Below are positions 1 to 6,748 of a stretch of DNA of 13,771 nt, piece by piece. This DNA is from Frankiales bacterium (lineage in GTDB: Bacteria; Actinomycetota; Actinomycetes; Mycobacteriales; SCTD01): the NCBI GenBank assembly GCA_025464695.1, contig JAODNQ010000086.1:1-13771 (forward strand). The letters run 5' to 3'. Positions within the stretch are counted from its first letter, which is position 1; each line of letters starts with the position of its first letter. The position numbers and the translations under genes were made by a program. The notes below the pieces were generated by a model. It ran no database searches, was not told the origin of the DNA, and saw only the letters and a list, made by a program, of their open reading frames with translations.

Positions 1-1163
1 AGGTACGTGTTCGGCCCGTACAGGACGAACAGGTTGGGGAAGCCTCTGACCGTGGTGCCGAGTTAGGCCTCCGCGCCCCCGCTCCACGCCTGCGCGAGCT
101 TCCGCCCGCCGAGGCCGACCACCTCCATCGGTGCGACCAGCTCGGTCGCGGCGAAGCCGGTCCCGAGGATGACGGTGTCGGCCTCGTGCAGGGCGCCGTC
201 GCTCGTCACGACGCCCTCCGCCTGCAGGCCGGCCACCGGTGACGTCACGAGGTCGACGTGGGGCAGCTGCAGCGCGGGGTACCAGTCGTCGCTCTGCAGG
301 ATCCGCTTGCAGCCGATCGGGTCGGCCGGGGTCAGCGCGGCCCGCAGGCCCGGGTCCGGCACCTGCTTGGCGAGGAAGCGCCGGAAGCGCAGCGCGTGGC
401 CCTTCATCAGCCGCGGCTCGGTGTTGAACCCGAGGCTGCGCGCCTCGTTGGTGACGAACGTCCGCAGCCGGTCGGCCTTGAGCACCAGCGGCGACCGCGC
501 CAGCAGGGCGTGCGTGCGGGGACCGTAGGCGCGGTCCGGCTTGTGGATGACGTACGGCGCGGAGCGCTGGAACACCGTCAGGTGCGCGACCTGCTGGGCG
601 ATCTCCGGGACGAACTGGATCGCGCTGGCCCCCGTCCCGACCACCGCCACCCGGCGACCGGTGAGGTCGAGGTCGTGCCGCCACTGCGCGGAGTGGAAGA
701 CGTCGCCCGCGAAGTGCTCGAGGCCCGGCAGGTCCGGCGTCGACGGCGTGCTGAGCTGCCCGCATGCCGTGACGAGGACGTCGGCGGTGTGCGTGCCGCC
801 GTCCGACAGCTGCAGCGTCCACCGCCCCGCCTGCTCGTCGAACGTGGCGGCGAGGACCTCGGTGCGGAAGCGCACCAGCGGGGTCACGCCCTGCTCCTGG
901 GCGACCCGCCGGAGGTAGGCGTGGATCTCGGCCTGCGGTGCGAACCGGCGCGACCACCGGTGCTCGGGCGCGAAGGAGAACGAGTACAGGTGGCTCGGGA
1001 CGTCGCAGGCCGCGCCCGGGTAGGTGTTCTCGCGCCAGACGCCCCCGACGTCGTCGCTGCGCTCGAACAGCACGAGGTCCTCGCGGGCGACCCCGGCCTC
1101 CAGCAGCTTCACGGCCGCCCCGACCCCGCCGAACCCGGTCCCCACGATCGCCACGCTCGTCAT
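1..1163 (-). pseudogene. Baeyer-Villiger-type FAD/NADPH monooxygenase (MymA-like), interrupted by an in-frame TAA, left end outside window
   Basis: Class B flavin monooxygenases use FAD, NADPH and O2 to oxidise ketones or related substrates. The readable frame runs from ATG at 1163 to TAA at 63-65 (366 residues). It shows an N-terminal FAD Rossmann motif GTGFGG (residues 8-13), the YPGAACDVPSHLYSFSF segment (48-64), the Baeyer-Villiger fingerprint FAGDVFHSAQW (151-161), a second nucleotide-binding motif GTGASA (176-181) and the LGTGF segment (333-337). Family members are usually about 480-540 residues, so this is short at the C-terminus. Reading through the TAA, bases 62 to 1 continue in the same frame as LGTTVRGFPNLFVLYGPN and onward, the expected C-terminal sequence of the family. 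The gene therefore appears to be hit by a single nonsense change and to continue past the window edge. A shortened but still made protein, or a sequencing error, remains possible. The gene diverges from an AraC-type regulator over an 81-base gap. Confidence 0.85.
63..65 (-). other. In-frame TAA stop inside the monooxygenase gene
   Basis: On the minus strand the codons read GCC TAA CTC GGC. Family members have a Tyr (or similar) directly before LGTTV, so TAC to TAA by one base (plus-strand position 63) explains it. TAA is used as a stop nowhere else among the genes readable here (ten TGA, three TAG), which fits a recent mutation or base-call error rather than a native terminus. Confidence 0.8.
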
Positions 1164-1244
1164 GCGCCCACCCTGGCCCGGCGACGGCCCCGGCACCACG
1201 TCCCGCCCGGCCACCTGCTTGACAGTTCCGGCCAGACTGCGGGC
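1164..1244. promoter_or_regulatory. Divergent promoter/operator region between monooxygenase and AraC-type regulator
   Basis: This 81-base gap must hold the promoters of both divergent genes and is the natural binding site for the regulator encoded on its right. A perfect TTGACA lies at 1219-1224 on the plus strand, but I find no convincing -10 element at the right distance before the GTG at 1245. The region has GGCC half-sites around the TTGACA (at 1212-area and 1230-area), but no clear palindrome. The function is inferred from gene arrangement and not from a recognised operator. Confidence 0.4.
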
Positions 1245-2234
1245 GTGGACCTCGACGAGCGGCGCAGCGCGGCCAGCGTGCTGCTCCTCGTCCGGCTGGG
1301 CGCGGAGCGCGGCGCGCACGACCTGCTCCCTCCCGGCCTGACCCTCGACGGCCTCCGAGCGCCCGGCGCCGAGGTCAGTGCGGGGCAGGAGCTCGAGGTG
1401 GTCCGCGCGCTGCAGGCCGCCGTGCCGGATCCCGCCCTGCCGCTGGAGGCGGGGCGCCGGTACCACGTGACCACCTACGGCATCTGGGGCTTCGCCCTGG
1501 CGAGCAGCCCCACGGTGCGCAGCGCCCTGGACCTCGGGGCCCGCTTCGTCGACCTGTCCTTCACCTTCTGCGGGCTGGCGATGGAGACCGACGCCCGGGA
1601 GCTCCGGCTGGCCCTGGACGACGCCGCCGTGCCCGCCGACGTCCGCTCCTTCGTCGCCGCGCGCGACCTCGCCGGGCTGCGCACCCTCATGGTCGAGCTC
1701 ACCGGCGGCATGCCGCTGGCCCGCCTGTCGGTCCGGCAGCCCCGGACGCCGGGCCCCTGGGAGGAGGTCTTCGGGCTCGCGCCGGAGTTCGACGCCGCGG
1801 CCAACGTCGCCGTGCTCGACGCCGGCCTTCTCGACCTGCCCCTCCCCCAGGCCGACGAGCTGACCCGGGCCGCGACCGAGGCGCAGTGCCGCGAGCTGGT
1901 GTCCCGGCGCCGGGCCCGCAGCGGGCTGGCCGGCTCGGTGCGGGACGCCGTCCTGCGCACCCCCGGCACCGTCCCGTCCGCGGCGCAGGTCGCCGGCGAG
2001 CTGCACCTGTCGGAGCGGACCCTGCGGCGCCGGCTGGCCGAGGAGGGGACGTCGTTCCGGGCGCTCGTGGACGAGGTGCGGCAGGCTCTCGCGGAGGAGC
2101 TGCTGGCCACCGGGTCGGTCGGCGTCGAGGAGGTGGCGCACCGGCTGGGCTACGCCGAGGCGGCGAGCTTCAGCCACGCGTTCACCCGCTGGAAGGGCGT
2201 GCCTCCGGGGACGTGGGCCAGACTGCTCCGATGA
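1245..2234 (+). CDS. AraC-family transcriptional regulator (VirS/arabinose-binding-domain type)
   Basis: A 329-residue DNA-binding regulator. Residues about 8-200 match the N-terminal ligand-sensing domain of the VirS/OruR-like AraC subgroup, including the YGIWGFALASSPTVRSAL stretch (78-95). Residues about 243-329 form the AraC DNA-binding domain with two helix-turn-helix units: SAAQVAGELHLSERTLRRRL (245-264), then GYAEAASFSHAFTRWKGVPP (302-321), the family signature. The frame stays open far upstream, so the start is a judgement. GTG at 1245 gives the length expected of the subgroup (VirS is about 340 residues), while earlier starts would run into the divergent gene. The stop overlaps the next gene's ATG by 4 bases (ATGA), so regulator and crotonase are probably co-translated. 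By analogy with virS-mymA it likely controls the divergent monooxygenase and itself. The inducer is unknown. Confidence 0.88.
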   Translation: MDLDERRSAASVLLLVRLGAERGAHDLLPPGLTLDGLRAPGAEVSAGQELEVVRALQAAVPDPALPLEAGRRYHVTTYGIWGFALASSPTVRSALDLGARFVDLSFTFCGLAMETDARELRLALDDAAVPADVRSFVAARDLAGLRTLMVELTGGMPLARLSVRQPRTPGPWEEVFGLAPEFDAAANVAVLDAGLLDLPLPQADELTRAATEAQCRELVSRRRARSGLAGSVRDAVLRTPGTVPSAAQVAGELHLSERTLRRRLAEEGTSFRALVDEVRQALAEELLATGSVGVEEVAHRLGYAEAASFSHAFTRWKGVPPGTWARLLR

Positions 2235-3016
2235 CCTCCCTCGTGACCGTCGAGCGCGACGGCGACGTCCTCCTCATCGGCGTCGACCGCGCCGCCAAGC
2301 GCAACGCCTGGAACCTGCAGGTGATCGACGAGGTCGGCGCCGCCTACGACGAGCTGGCCCGCTCCGACGCCCGCTGCGGCGTCGTGTTCGGGCACGGTGC
2401 GCACTTCTCCGCCGGCCTGGACCTCGCGGAGGTGCTGCCGGCGGTCGAGCGCGGCGGCCCGGCGGTGCTGTCCGGCAGCTCGGAGCACGACCCGTTCGGC
2501 ATGTACGGGCCGCCGGTGCCCAAGCCGGTGGTGATGGCCGTACAGGGCGTGGCCTTCACGCTCTCCATCGAGCTGGCGCTGGCCTGCGACATCGTCGTCG
2601 CCGCTGACGACGTCCGGTTCCGGCAGCTCGAGGTCGGGCGCGGCATCCTGCCGTTCGGCGGGGCCACGGTGCGCGCCCCGCAGCAGCTGGGCTGGGGGAA
2701 CGCGATGCGCTGGATCCTCACCGGCGAGGAGCTGGGCGCGACCGAGGCGCTGCGGATCGGGCTCGTGCAGGAGGTCGTGCCGGCCGGGACGCAGCTGCAG
2801 CGGGCCGTCGAGATCGCCCGGCTGGTCGCCGCGCAGGCACCGCTCGGCGTGCAGGCCACCCTGGCCAACGCCCGGACCGCCGAGCGCGCCGCGTCGCAGG
2901 CCGCCGCCGTCGCCCACCTGCAGGAGGTGCTGCCCGGCATCCTCGCCAGCGACGACGCCGCCGAGGGCGTCCGCTCGTTCGTCGAGCGTCGGGACGCGCG
3001 CTTCAGCGGGCGGTAG
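2231..3016 (+). CDS. Enoyl-CoA hydratase/isomerase (crotonase) family protein
   Basis: A 261-residue cytosolic crotonase-fold protein, the family that hydrates or isomerises acyl-CoA double bonds. The oxyanion-hole segment HFSAGLDL is at 58-65. Both glutamates matching the catalytic pair of rat crotonase are present: E114 in SIELALACD and E134 in RQLEVGRGILPFGGA. The usual GGG just before the first glutamate is TLS here (110-112); my recollection is that a crotonase subgroup with FT-x-x-x-EL and GWGNAMR (154-160) shares this, so it is probably active on a specialised substrate. The ATG at 2231 overlaps the regulator's stop (ATGA), giving a regulator-enzyme transcription unit. The link to the nearby monooxygenase suggests degradation or modification of a lipid-like or cyclic substrate, but that is inference from neighbours. 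The exact acyl-CoA cannot be read from the sequence. Confidence 0.85.
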   Translation: MTSLVTVERDGDVLLIGVDRAAKRNAWNLQVIDEVGAAYDELARSDARCGVVFGHGAHFSAGLDLAEVLPAVERGGPAVLSGSSEHDPFGMYGPPVPKPVVMAVQGVAFTLSIELALACDIVVAADDVRFRQLEVGRGILPFGGATVRAPQQLGWGNAMRWILTGEELGATEALRIGLVQEVVPAGTQLQRAVEIARLVAAQAPLGVQATLANARTAERAASQAAAVAHLQEVLPGILASDDAAEGVRSFVERRDARFSGR

Positions 3017-3041
3017 CCGTCAGCGCACCGCGACCTGACGG
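3017..3041. terminator. Possible shared terminator hairpin between convergent genes
   Basis: CCGTCAG (3017-3023) pairs perfectly with CTGACGG (3035-3041) around an 11-base loop, starting directly after the crotonase TAG. It overlaps the 3' end of the convergent secreted-protein gene, whose TGA is at 3020-3022. No T-run follows on either side. A competing pairing, CAGCGC (3021-3026) with GCGCTG (3045-3050), is also possible. The position is right for a terminator, but the stem is short for such GC-rich DNA, so the call is tentative. Confidence 0.35.
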
Positions 3042-4930
3042 ACGGCGCTGGTGCCCGCGGCGTTGTGGCAGTCGGACGGCGTCGCGGCCAGGACCTTCAG
3101 CGTCCCGGCCTTCAGGAACGTCTTGGGCTTGGCGAACGACCAGCTGCCGTCGGGCCGGGTGGTGCTGCGCCCCAGCAGGACCCGCTTCGGCCGGCTGACG
3201 TCGAACACGTCGACCCGGACCCCGGACCGGCGCGGCAGGACGGTGCCGGCGAACCGGTACTGCAGGGGCTGGAGCCGGGTCGCGGGGGCGAGCGTCACCA
3301 GGGTCCGCACCGCCACCGCGAGCGGCGCTCCGGCGCTGCGCCCGAAGCTGTTGCGCGAGACCGCCACGTACTGCGTGCGGGTGGTGGGCGCGGTCGAGAC
3401 CGACCATGTGCCGTCGTCGGCCACGGCACTGACGGTCTTCACCAGCCGAGGCGTGGGCGACGCGCAGGTGGTGGCGAACAGGTCGAGCGCCGTCCCGGCG
3501 TCCGCACGGCCGGTCAGGTGCAGGGTCTGCTGCTGCCCGAGCACCGTCAGGGGCAGGACGAGGGACGGGGTCTCGGGCCCGCGGCTGGGGTCGGGGTCGC
3601 CGTCCTCGGTCGCGACGACGGGCACGGGCGGTCCGGGCGGGCCGGGCTCGAGCGGGTCGGTCGTGTAGGACGACGTCTGCCCGTCCGGGTTGGCGACGTC
3701 GAACACCACGGGGTCGCCGCTCGCGGCCGGGTCGACCCGCACGACGACGGTCATCGCCGTCGGGCTGGTCCAGGTGGTGCGGGTGACGGTGACGAGCTCG
3801 TCGCTGCTGACGACCGTCGTACCGCGGGTGAAGCCGGTGCCTGTCAGCGTGAGGGTGCGCACCGCCGTGGTCGCCTTCGCCAGTCCCTTCAGCGAGGTGA
3901 CGACGGGCGGGGCCGGCTGGCGGACCGTGAAGCGGCAGAGGCCGTCGCAGTCGTGCACCGACCCGTCGGGCAGCACGTAGCCGGCGGCGTAGGCGTTGAG
4001 CCCGGGCGTGGCGCCCGTGAAGTCGACCGTGCCCGTGAGGGTGCTGGCGGCGGCGGTCGTGACCGTGGTGGTCGTGGCGGTGAGGTCGCGGGCGGGGTCC
4101 GGCGCGCCGGCGCCGACCCAGGTCAGCCGCAGCCGCGCCTTGGGGGGCACCGGCCCGGGCACGTCGACCCGCACGCTGCGCACGACGTCGTTGGTCACGC
4201 CGGTGGGCTCGACCTTCTCCGCGGGGACCGTGACGGTCAGGCACTTCAGGCACGTCGTGGTGCGCCCGTCGGTGTTGGTGAAGCGCACGTCCCGGTAGCC
4301 CGACGGGGCGTCGCTGTCGACGACGAGGTCGCGCGTGAGCCGCGTCAGCGTGGCGTCGCCCGACCCGGTCACGGTCAGCAGCGGGTCCGGCTTGCCCCCC
4401 AGGAGCACCTCGACAGCCGTCCCGTCGGCGAAGGACGTCCCGGTGACGACCAGCGGGAGCGCCTCCCCCGGCACGACCCGGCGGGGCGCGAGGCCCGCCG
4501 ACGACGCGACCCCCGGGGCGCTCCTCGTGAGGACCGTGAAGCAGCCGGTGCACGACTCGACCACCCCGCCGTCGACCTCGATCTCGGCGTCGTACAGGCC
4601 TGGCGCCGCAGGAGTGCCGGTGACGGGGTCGCGCAGGTCGATCGCGACGTCCCAGCGGTTGCCGGTCGGGCCCTGCGGCAGGACGGGAGCGCGGTAGGTC
4701 GCCGTGCTGCCGGTCGTGGCCGCGGGGCGGATCGTCAGGGTGCCGGTGACGTCGCTGTAGCCGCTGCGCGAGGTGGCCACCGTCGACGCCGTCCCGCCCG
4801 TGAAGACCGCGTTCGGCGAGAACGTCATCATCGTGCCGGGCGCGGCCGACGACGGCGGCACGGCCACGGCGAGAGCGGCGAGCAGGCTGAGGAGGAGCAC
4901 TCCGCGCAGGAGCGGCAGCGGACGGACCAT
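3020..4930 (-). CDS. Secreted multidomain Ig-like/IPT-type repeat protein with paired cysteines
   Basis: A 636-residue exported protein of unknown function. ATG at 4930 gives a Sec signal peptide: MVRPLPLLRG, then a hydrophobic LLLSLLAALAVAV core and PSSAA, with likely cleavage near residue 29-30. The rest is Thr/Val/Gly-rich beta-type sequence in about six modules of roughly 100 residues. Modules 1-3 end in cysteine pairs: CTGC (127-130), CLKC (227-230) and CDGLC (328-332). Module 4 (about 340-425) has the TLTLTGTGF pattern typical of IPT/TIG folds but lacks the pair. A Pro-rich linker (428-438) leads to two C-terminal modules ending in GTWSVS- and GSWSFA-type strands. No LPxTG anchor, C-terminal membrane segment or enzyme motif is visible, so it is probably released or loosely wall-associated. 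Adhesion or a structural scaffold is a guess. The gene stands alone, convergent with the crotonase and divergent from the oxidoreductase. Confidence 0.8.
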   Translation of the reverse strand: MVRPLPLLRGVLLLSLLAALAVAVPPSSAAPGTMMTFSPNAVFTGGTASTVATSRSGYSDVTGTLTIRPAATTGSTATYRAPVLPQGPTGNRWDVAIDLRDPVTGTPAAPGLYDAEIEVDGGVVESCTGCFTVLTRSAPGVASSAGLAPRRVVPGEALPLVVTGTSFADGTAVEVLLGGKPDPLLTVTGSGDATLTRLTRDLVVDSDAPSGYRDVRFTNTDGRTTTCLKCLTVTVPAEKVEPTGVTNDVVRSVRVDVPGPVPPKARLRLTWVGAGAPDPARDLTATTTTVTTAAASTLTGTVDFTGATPGLNAYAAGYVLPDGSVHDCDGLCRFTVRQPAPPVVTSLKGLAKATTAVRTLTLTGTGFTRGTTVVSSDELVTVTRTTWTSPTAMTVVVRVDPAASGDPVVFDVANPDGQTSSYTTDPLEPGPPGPPVPVVATEDGDPDPSRGPETPSLVLPLTVLGQQQTLHLTGRADAGTALDLFATTCASPTPRLVKTVSAVADDGTWSVSTAPTTRTQYVAVSRNSFGRSAGAPLAVAVRTLVTLAPATRLQPLQYRFAGTVLPRRSGVRVDVFDVSRPKRVLLGRSTTRPDGSWSFAKPKTFLKAGTLKVLAATPSDCHNAAGTSAVRQVAVR

Positions 4931-5056
4931 GCCCCCCTGTCGGCAGCCGGGGCGCGGACGGGAGTGCGACGGCCCCCTGCGCCGTTGTCGCCCCCGGGAC
5001 GGACTCCCGACATCGCGGCGCCACGACGGCCTCGCGGACCGGCCCGAGGAGCAGGC
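4931..5056. promoter_or_regulatory. Divergent intergenic region (secreted protein / oxidoreductase)
   Basis: This 126-base gap must carry both promoters. I recognise no confident -35/-10 pair. A 7-base inverted repeat, CGGGAGT (4959-4965) with ACTCCCG (5003-5009), lies inside it, and CGGGA/TCCCG (4995-4999/5005-5009) could form a small hairpin. In DNA this GC-rich such repeats may arise by chance. On the minus strand AGGGGG lies only a few bases before the ATG at 4930, a weak ribosome-binding site. Confidence 0.3.
5046..5051 (+). promoter_or_regulatory. Ribosome-binding site GAGGAG for the oxidoreductase
   Basis: GAGGAG sits 5 bases before the ATG at 5057. It fixes that start over the longer open frame that extends further upstream. 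Confidence 0.75.
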
Positions 5057-5722
5057 ATGAAGATCGGCATCATCGGCGCAGGCAACATCGGCGGGAACCT
5101 GACCCGCCGCTTCACGGCCGCCGGCCACGAGGTGTCGGTGGCCAACAGCCGCGGCCCCGAGACGCTCGCCGACCTCGCCGCCGAGACCGCCGCCACCGCC
5201 GTCCCCGTCTCCGACGCCGCCAGGGGCGCCGACGTCGTGGTCGTGACGATCCCGCAGAAGGCCGTGCCGGACCTGCCTGCCGGCGTCCTCGACGGCGCCG
5301 CCCCGGGGGCGGTGGTCATCGACACCGGGAACTACTACCCCCAGCAGCGCGACGGCCTCATCGCCGAGATCGAGGACGGCACCCCCGAGAGCGTGTGGGT
5401 GGCCGGGCAGCTCGGCCGCCCCGTGGTCAAGGCGTTCAACGGCATCTACGCCGACCACCTGCTCAGCGAGGGCCGGCCCGCCGGTGACGCGGCGCGGCGC
5501 GCCCTGCCGGTGGCCGGCGACGACGCCGACGCCAAGGCGCGGGTTGTGGCCCTGCTCGACGAGATCGGCTTCGACGGCGTCGACGCCGGCCCGCTCGCCG
5601 AGTCGTGGCGGCAGCAGCCGGGCACCCCGGTCTACGGCGCGTCCGCCGACGCCGCCGGCATCGAGGACCTGCTCGCGCAGGCGTCGCCGGAGCGCACGCC
5701 GGACTGGCGCGCGCAGCAGTAG
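5057..5722 (+). CDS. NADP-binding oxidoreductase, coenzyme-F420-dependent reductase family
   Basis: A 221-residue soluble protein. The N-terminal Rossmann fold starts at residue 2 with IGIIGAGNIGGNL (G7, G9 and G12). It is followed by ANSRGPETL (29-37), where the Ser-Arg is the usual NADP phosphate contact, then VVVTIPQKAV (61-70), VIDTGNYY (87-94), VVKAFNGIY (123-131) and WRQQPGTPVYG (184-194). This order matches the NADPH:F420 oxidoreductase-like family, whose members move hydride between NADP(H) and F420 or, in many bacteria, act on other substrates. The F420-specific role is therefore not proven. The start is set by GAGGAG 5 bases upstream. The gene appears monocistronic: it diverges from the secreted-protein gene, and its TAG is followed by the hairpin shared with the cobalamin operon. 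It is not an evident part of the cobalamin pathway. Confidence 0.85.
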   Translation: MKIGIIGAGNIGGNLTRRFTAAGHEVSVANSRGPETLADLAAETAATAVPVSDAARGADVVVVTIPQKAVPDLPAGVLDGAAPGAVVIDTGNYYPQQRDGLIAEIEDGTPESVWVAGQLGRPVVKAFNGIYADHLLSEGRPAGDAARRALPVAGDDADAKARVVALLDEIGFDGVDAGPLAESWRQQPGTPVYGASADAAGIEDLLAQASPERTPDWRAQQ

Positions 5723-5729
5723 TCGCTCC

Positions 5730-5764
5730 GCCCTGCTCGCGGTCTAGAAGGCGGCGAGCAGGGC
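5730..5764. terminator. Bidirectional hairpin at the convergent junction
   Basis: GCCCTGCTCGC (5730-5740) and GCGAGCAGGGC (5754-5764) form an 11-bp perfect stem with a 13-base loop. It lies 8 bases after the oxidoreductase TAG. The cobC TAG (5744-5746) falls in the loop, and the right arm lies in cobC's last codons. It can fold in transcripts from both sides. No T-run follows in either direction, so it may terminate inefficiently or act as a 3'-end stabiliser. The perfection and position make it far more convincing than other GC-rich inverted repeats here. Confidence 0.7.
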
Positions 5765-6748
5765 CCACAGCACCTGGACGAGCCGGTCGCTGCTGCGCCG
5801 GTCGCGCACGGCCACGCGGAACCAGTCCGGCCCGAGACCCGGGAACGTGTCCCCGCGGCGGACCGCGATGCCGTGCTGCCGCAGCCGGTCCCGCACCTCG
5901 GGGCGCCCCGGCACACGGCAGAGCAGGAACGGCGCACAGCTGCCCGGGTTCACCTCGACGCCCAGCCCCCGGAGCAGGCCCTCCAGCCGCACCCGCTCCG
6001 CCGCCACGGTGCGGCTGGCCGCCTCCGCCTCGGCCAGCGCGCCCGGAGCCAGGCAGGCCTCCAGCGCGACCAGCGCCGGCGTGCTCACCGACCACAGCGG
6101 CTGCACCTCCGTCAGCGCGGCGACGGTCGCCGGCGCGGCCAGCAGGTAGCCGATCCGCAGGCCGGCCAGCGCCCACGTCTTGGTCAGGCTGCGCACGACG
6201 ACCAGGCCCGGCAGGTCGGCGCGCCCGGCCAGCGAGAGCGGCTCACCGGGGACGGCGTCGAGGAACGCCTCGTCGACCACCGTCGTCCGCCCGGGGCGGC
6301 ACAGGTGCGCGAGGTCGTGCAGCACGCCGGTCGGGTTCGTGGGGTTGCCGACGACGACGAGGTCGGCCTCCTCCGGCACCTCGACGCGGTCGAAGGGCGG
6401 GTCCAGCACCACCCGGTGCACCTCGTGCCCGGCTGCCCGCAGCGCGGCCTCCGGCTCGGTGAAGCTCGGGTGCACGCACACGGCGTAGCGGGGGCGCAGC
6501 GCGCGCGCCAGCAGCACGAACGCCTCGGCCGCCCCCGCGGTCACGAGGACGTCGTCGGGGCCGCGGCCGTGCCGCGCCGCCACGGCAGCGGTCGCGGCTC
6601 CGGCCGACGGGTAGGCCGCCAGCCGCGGGACGGCGTCGACCAGCACCTGCTGCAGCCAGGCGGGAGGAGCGCCGCCGCGGACGTTGACGGCGAGGTCGAG
6701 CAGGCCTGGCCCGACCTCGGCGTCACCGTGGTGACGGAGGTCGACCAT
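5744..6748 (-). CDS. cobC: PLP-dependent threonine-phosphate decarboxylase-like aminotransferase, CobC (Rv2231c type)
   Basis: A 334-residue fold-type I pyridoxal-phosphate enzyme. It has GNPTNPTG (134-141), VVDEAF (157-162), the Schiff-base lysine in SLTKTWALAGLRIGY (K190) and a C-terminal carboxylate-binding arginine in FRVAVR (310-315). In cobalamin pathways this family makes (R)-1-aminopropan-2-ol phosphate from threonine phosphate for the nucleotide loop. Histidinol-phosphate aminotransferase is the close relative to exclude, but the position at the end of a cobalamin operon favours CobC. The ATG at 6748 shares its A with the cbiX TGA (TGATG). Just upstream lie the His codons of CbiX, leaving no Shine-Dalgarno sequence, so translation probably depends on reinitiation after CbiX. 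It is the last gene of the operon, with its stop inside the hairpin shared with the oxidoreductase. Confidence 0.87.
   Translation of the reverse strand: MVDLRHHGDAEVGPGLLDLAVNVRGGAPPAWLQQVLVDAVPRLAAYPSAGAATAAVAARHGRGPDDVLVTAGAAEAFVLLARALRPRYAVCVHPSFTEPEAALRAAGHEVHRVVLDPPFDRVEVPEEADLVVVGNPTNPTGVLHDLAHLCRPGRTTVVDEAFLDAVPGEPLSLAGRADLPGLVVVRSLTKTWALAGLRIGYLLAAPATVAALTEVQPLWSVSTPALVALEACLAPGALAEAEAASRTVAAERVRLEGLLRGLGVEVNPGSCAPFLLCRVPGRPEVRDRLRQHGIAVRRGDTFPGLGPDWFRVAVRDRRSSDRLVQVLWALLAAF

Noticed and set aside
1219..1224. TTGACA as a sigma-70-type promoter for the regulator
   Set aside because: No -10-like hexamer occurs 16-18 bases downstream; kept only as a note in the divergent region.
258..1244. 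Plus-strand frame open upstream of the AraC-type gene, opposite the monooxygenase
   Set aside because: The translation is Arg/Gly/Ala/Pro-rich with no family features and is antisense to a clear monooxygenase; GC-rich codon bias keeps the opposite frame open.
1164..2177. Minus-strand frame extending upstream of the monooxygenase ATG
   Set aside because: It is antisense to the AraC regulator, low in complexity, and the Rossmann motif begins right after the ATG at 1163.
3020..3100. Sortase or membrane anchor at the C-terminus of the secreted protein
   Set aside because: The end reads GTSAVRQVAVR with no LPxTG, no hydrophobic helix and no basic tail after a helix.
4985..5013. TTGTCG, 17 bases, CGACAT as a promoter for the oxidoreductase
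   Set aside because: The -10 candidate matches the consensus poorly, so it is not called.
3065..5056. Very long plus-strand open frame across the secreted-protein gene, joined to the oxidoreductase frame
   Set aside because: Composition is Arg/Gly/Asp-rich shadow sequence; the oxidoreductase begins at its own ATG with a good ribosome-binding site, and the minus strand has a signal peptide and repeat modules.
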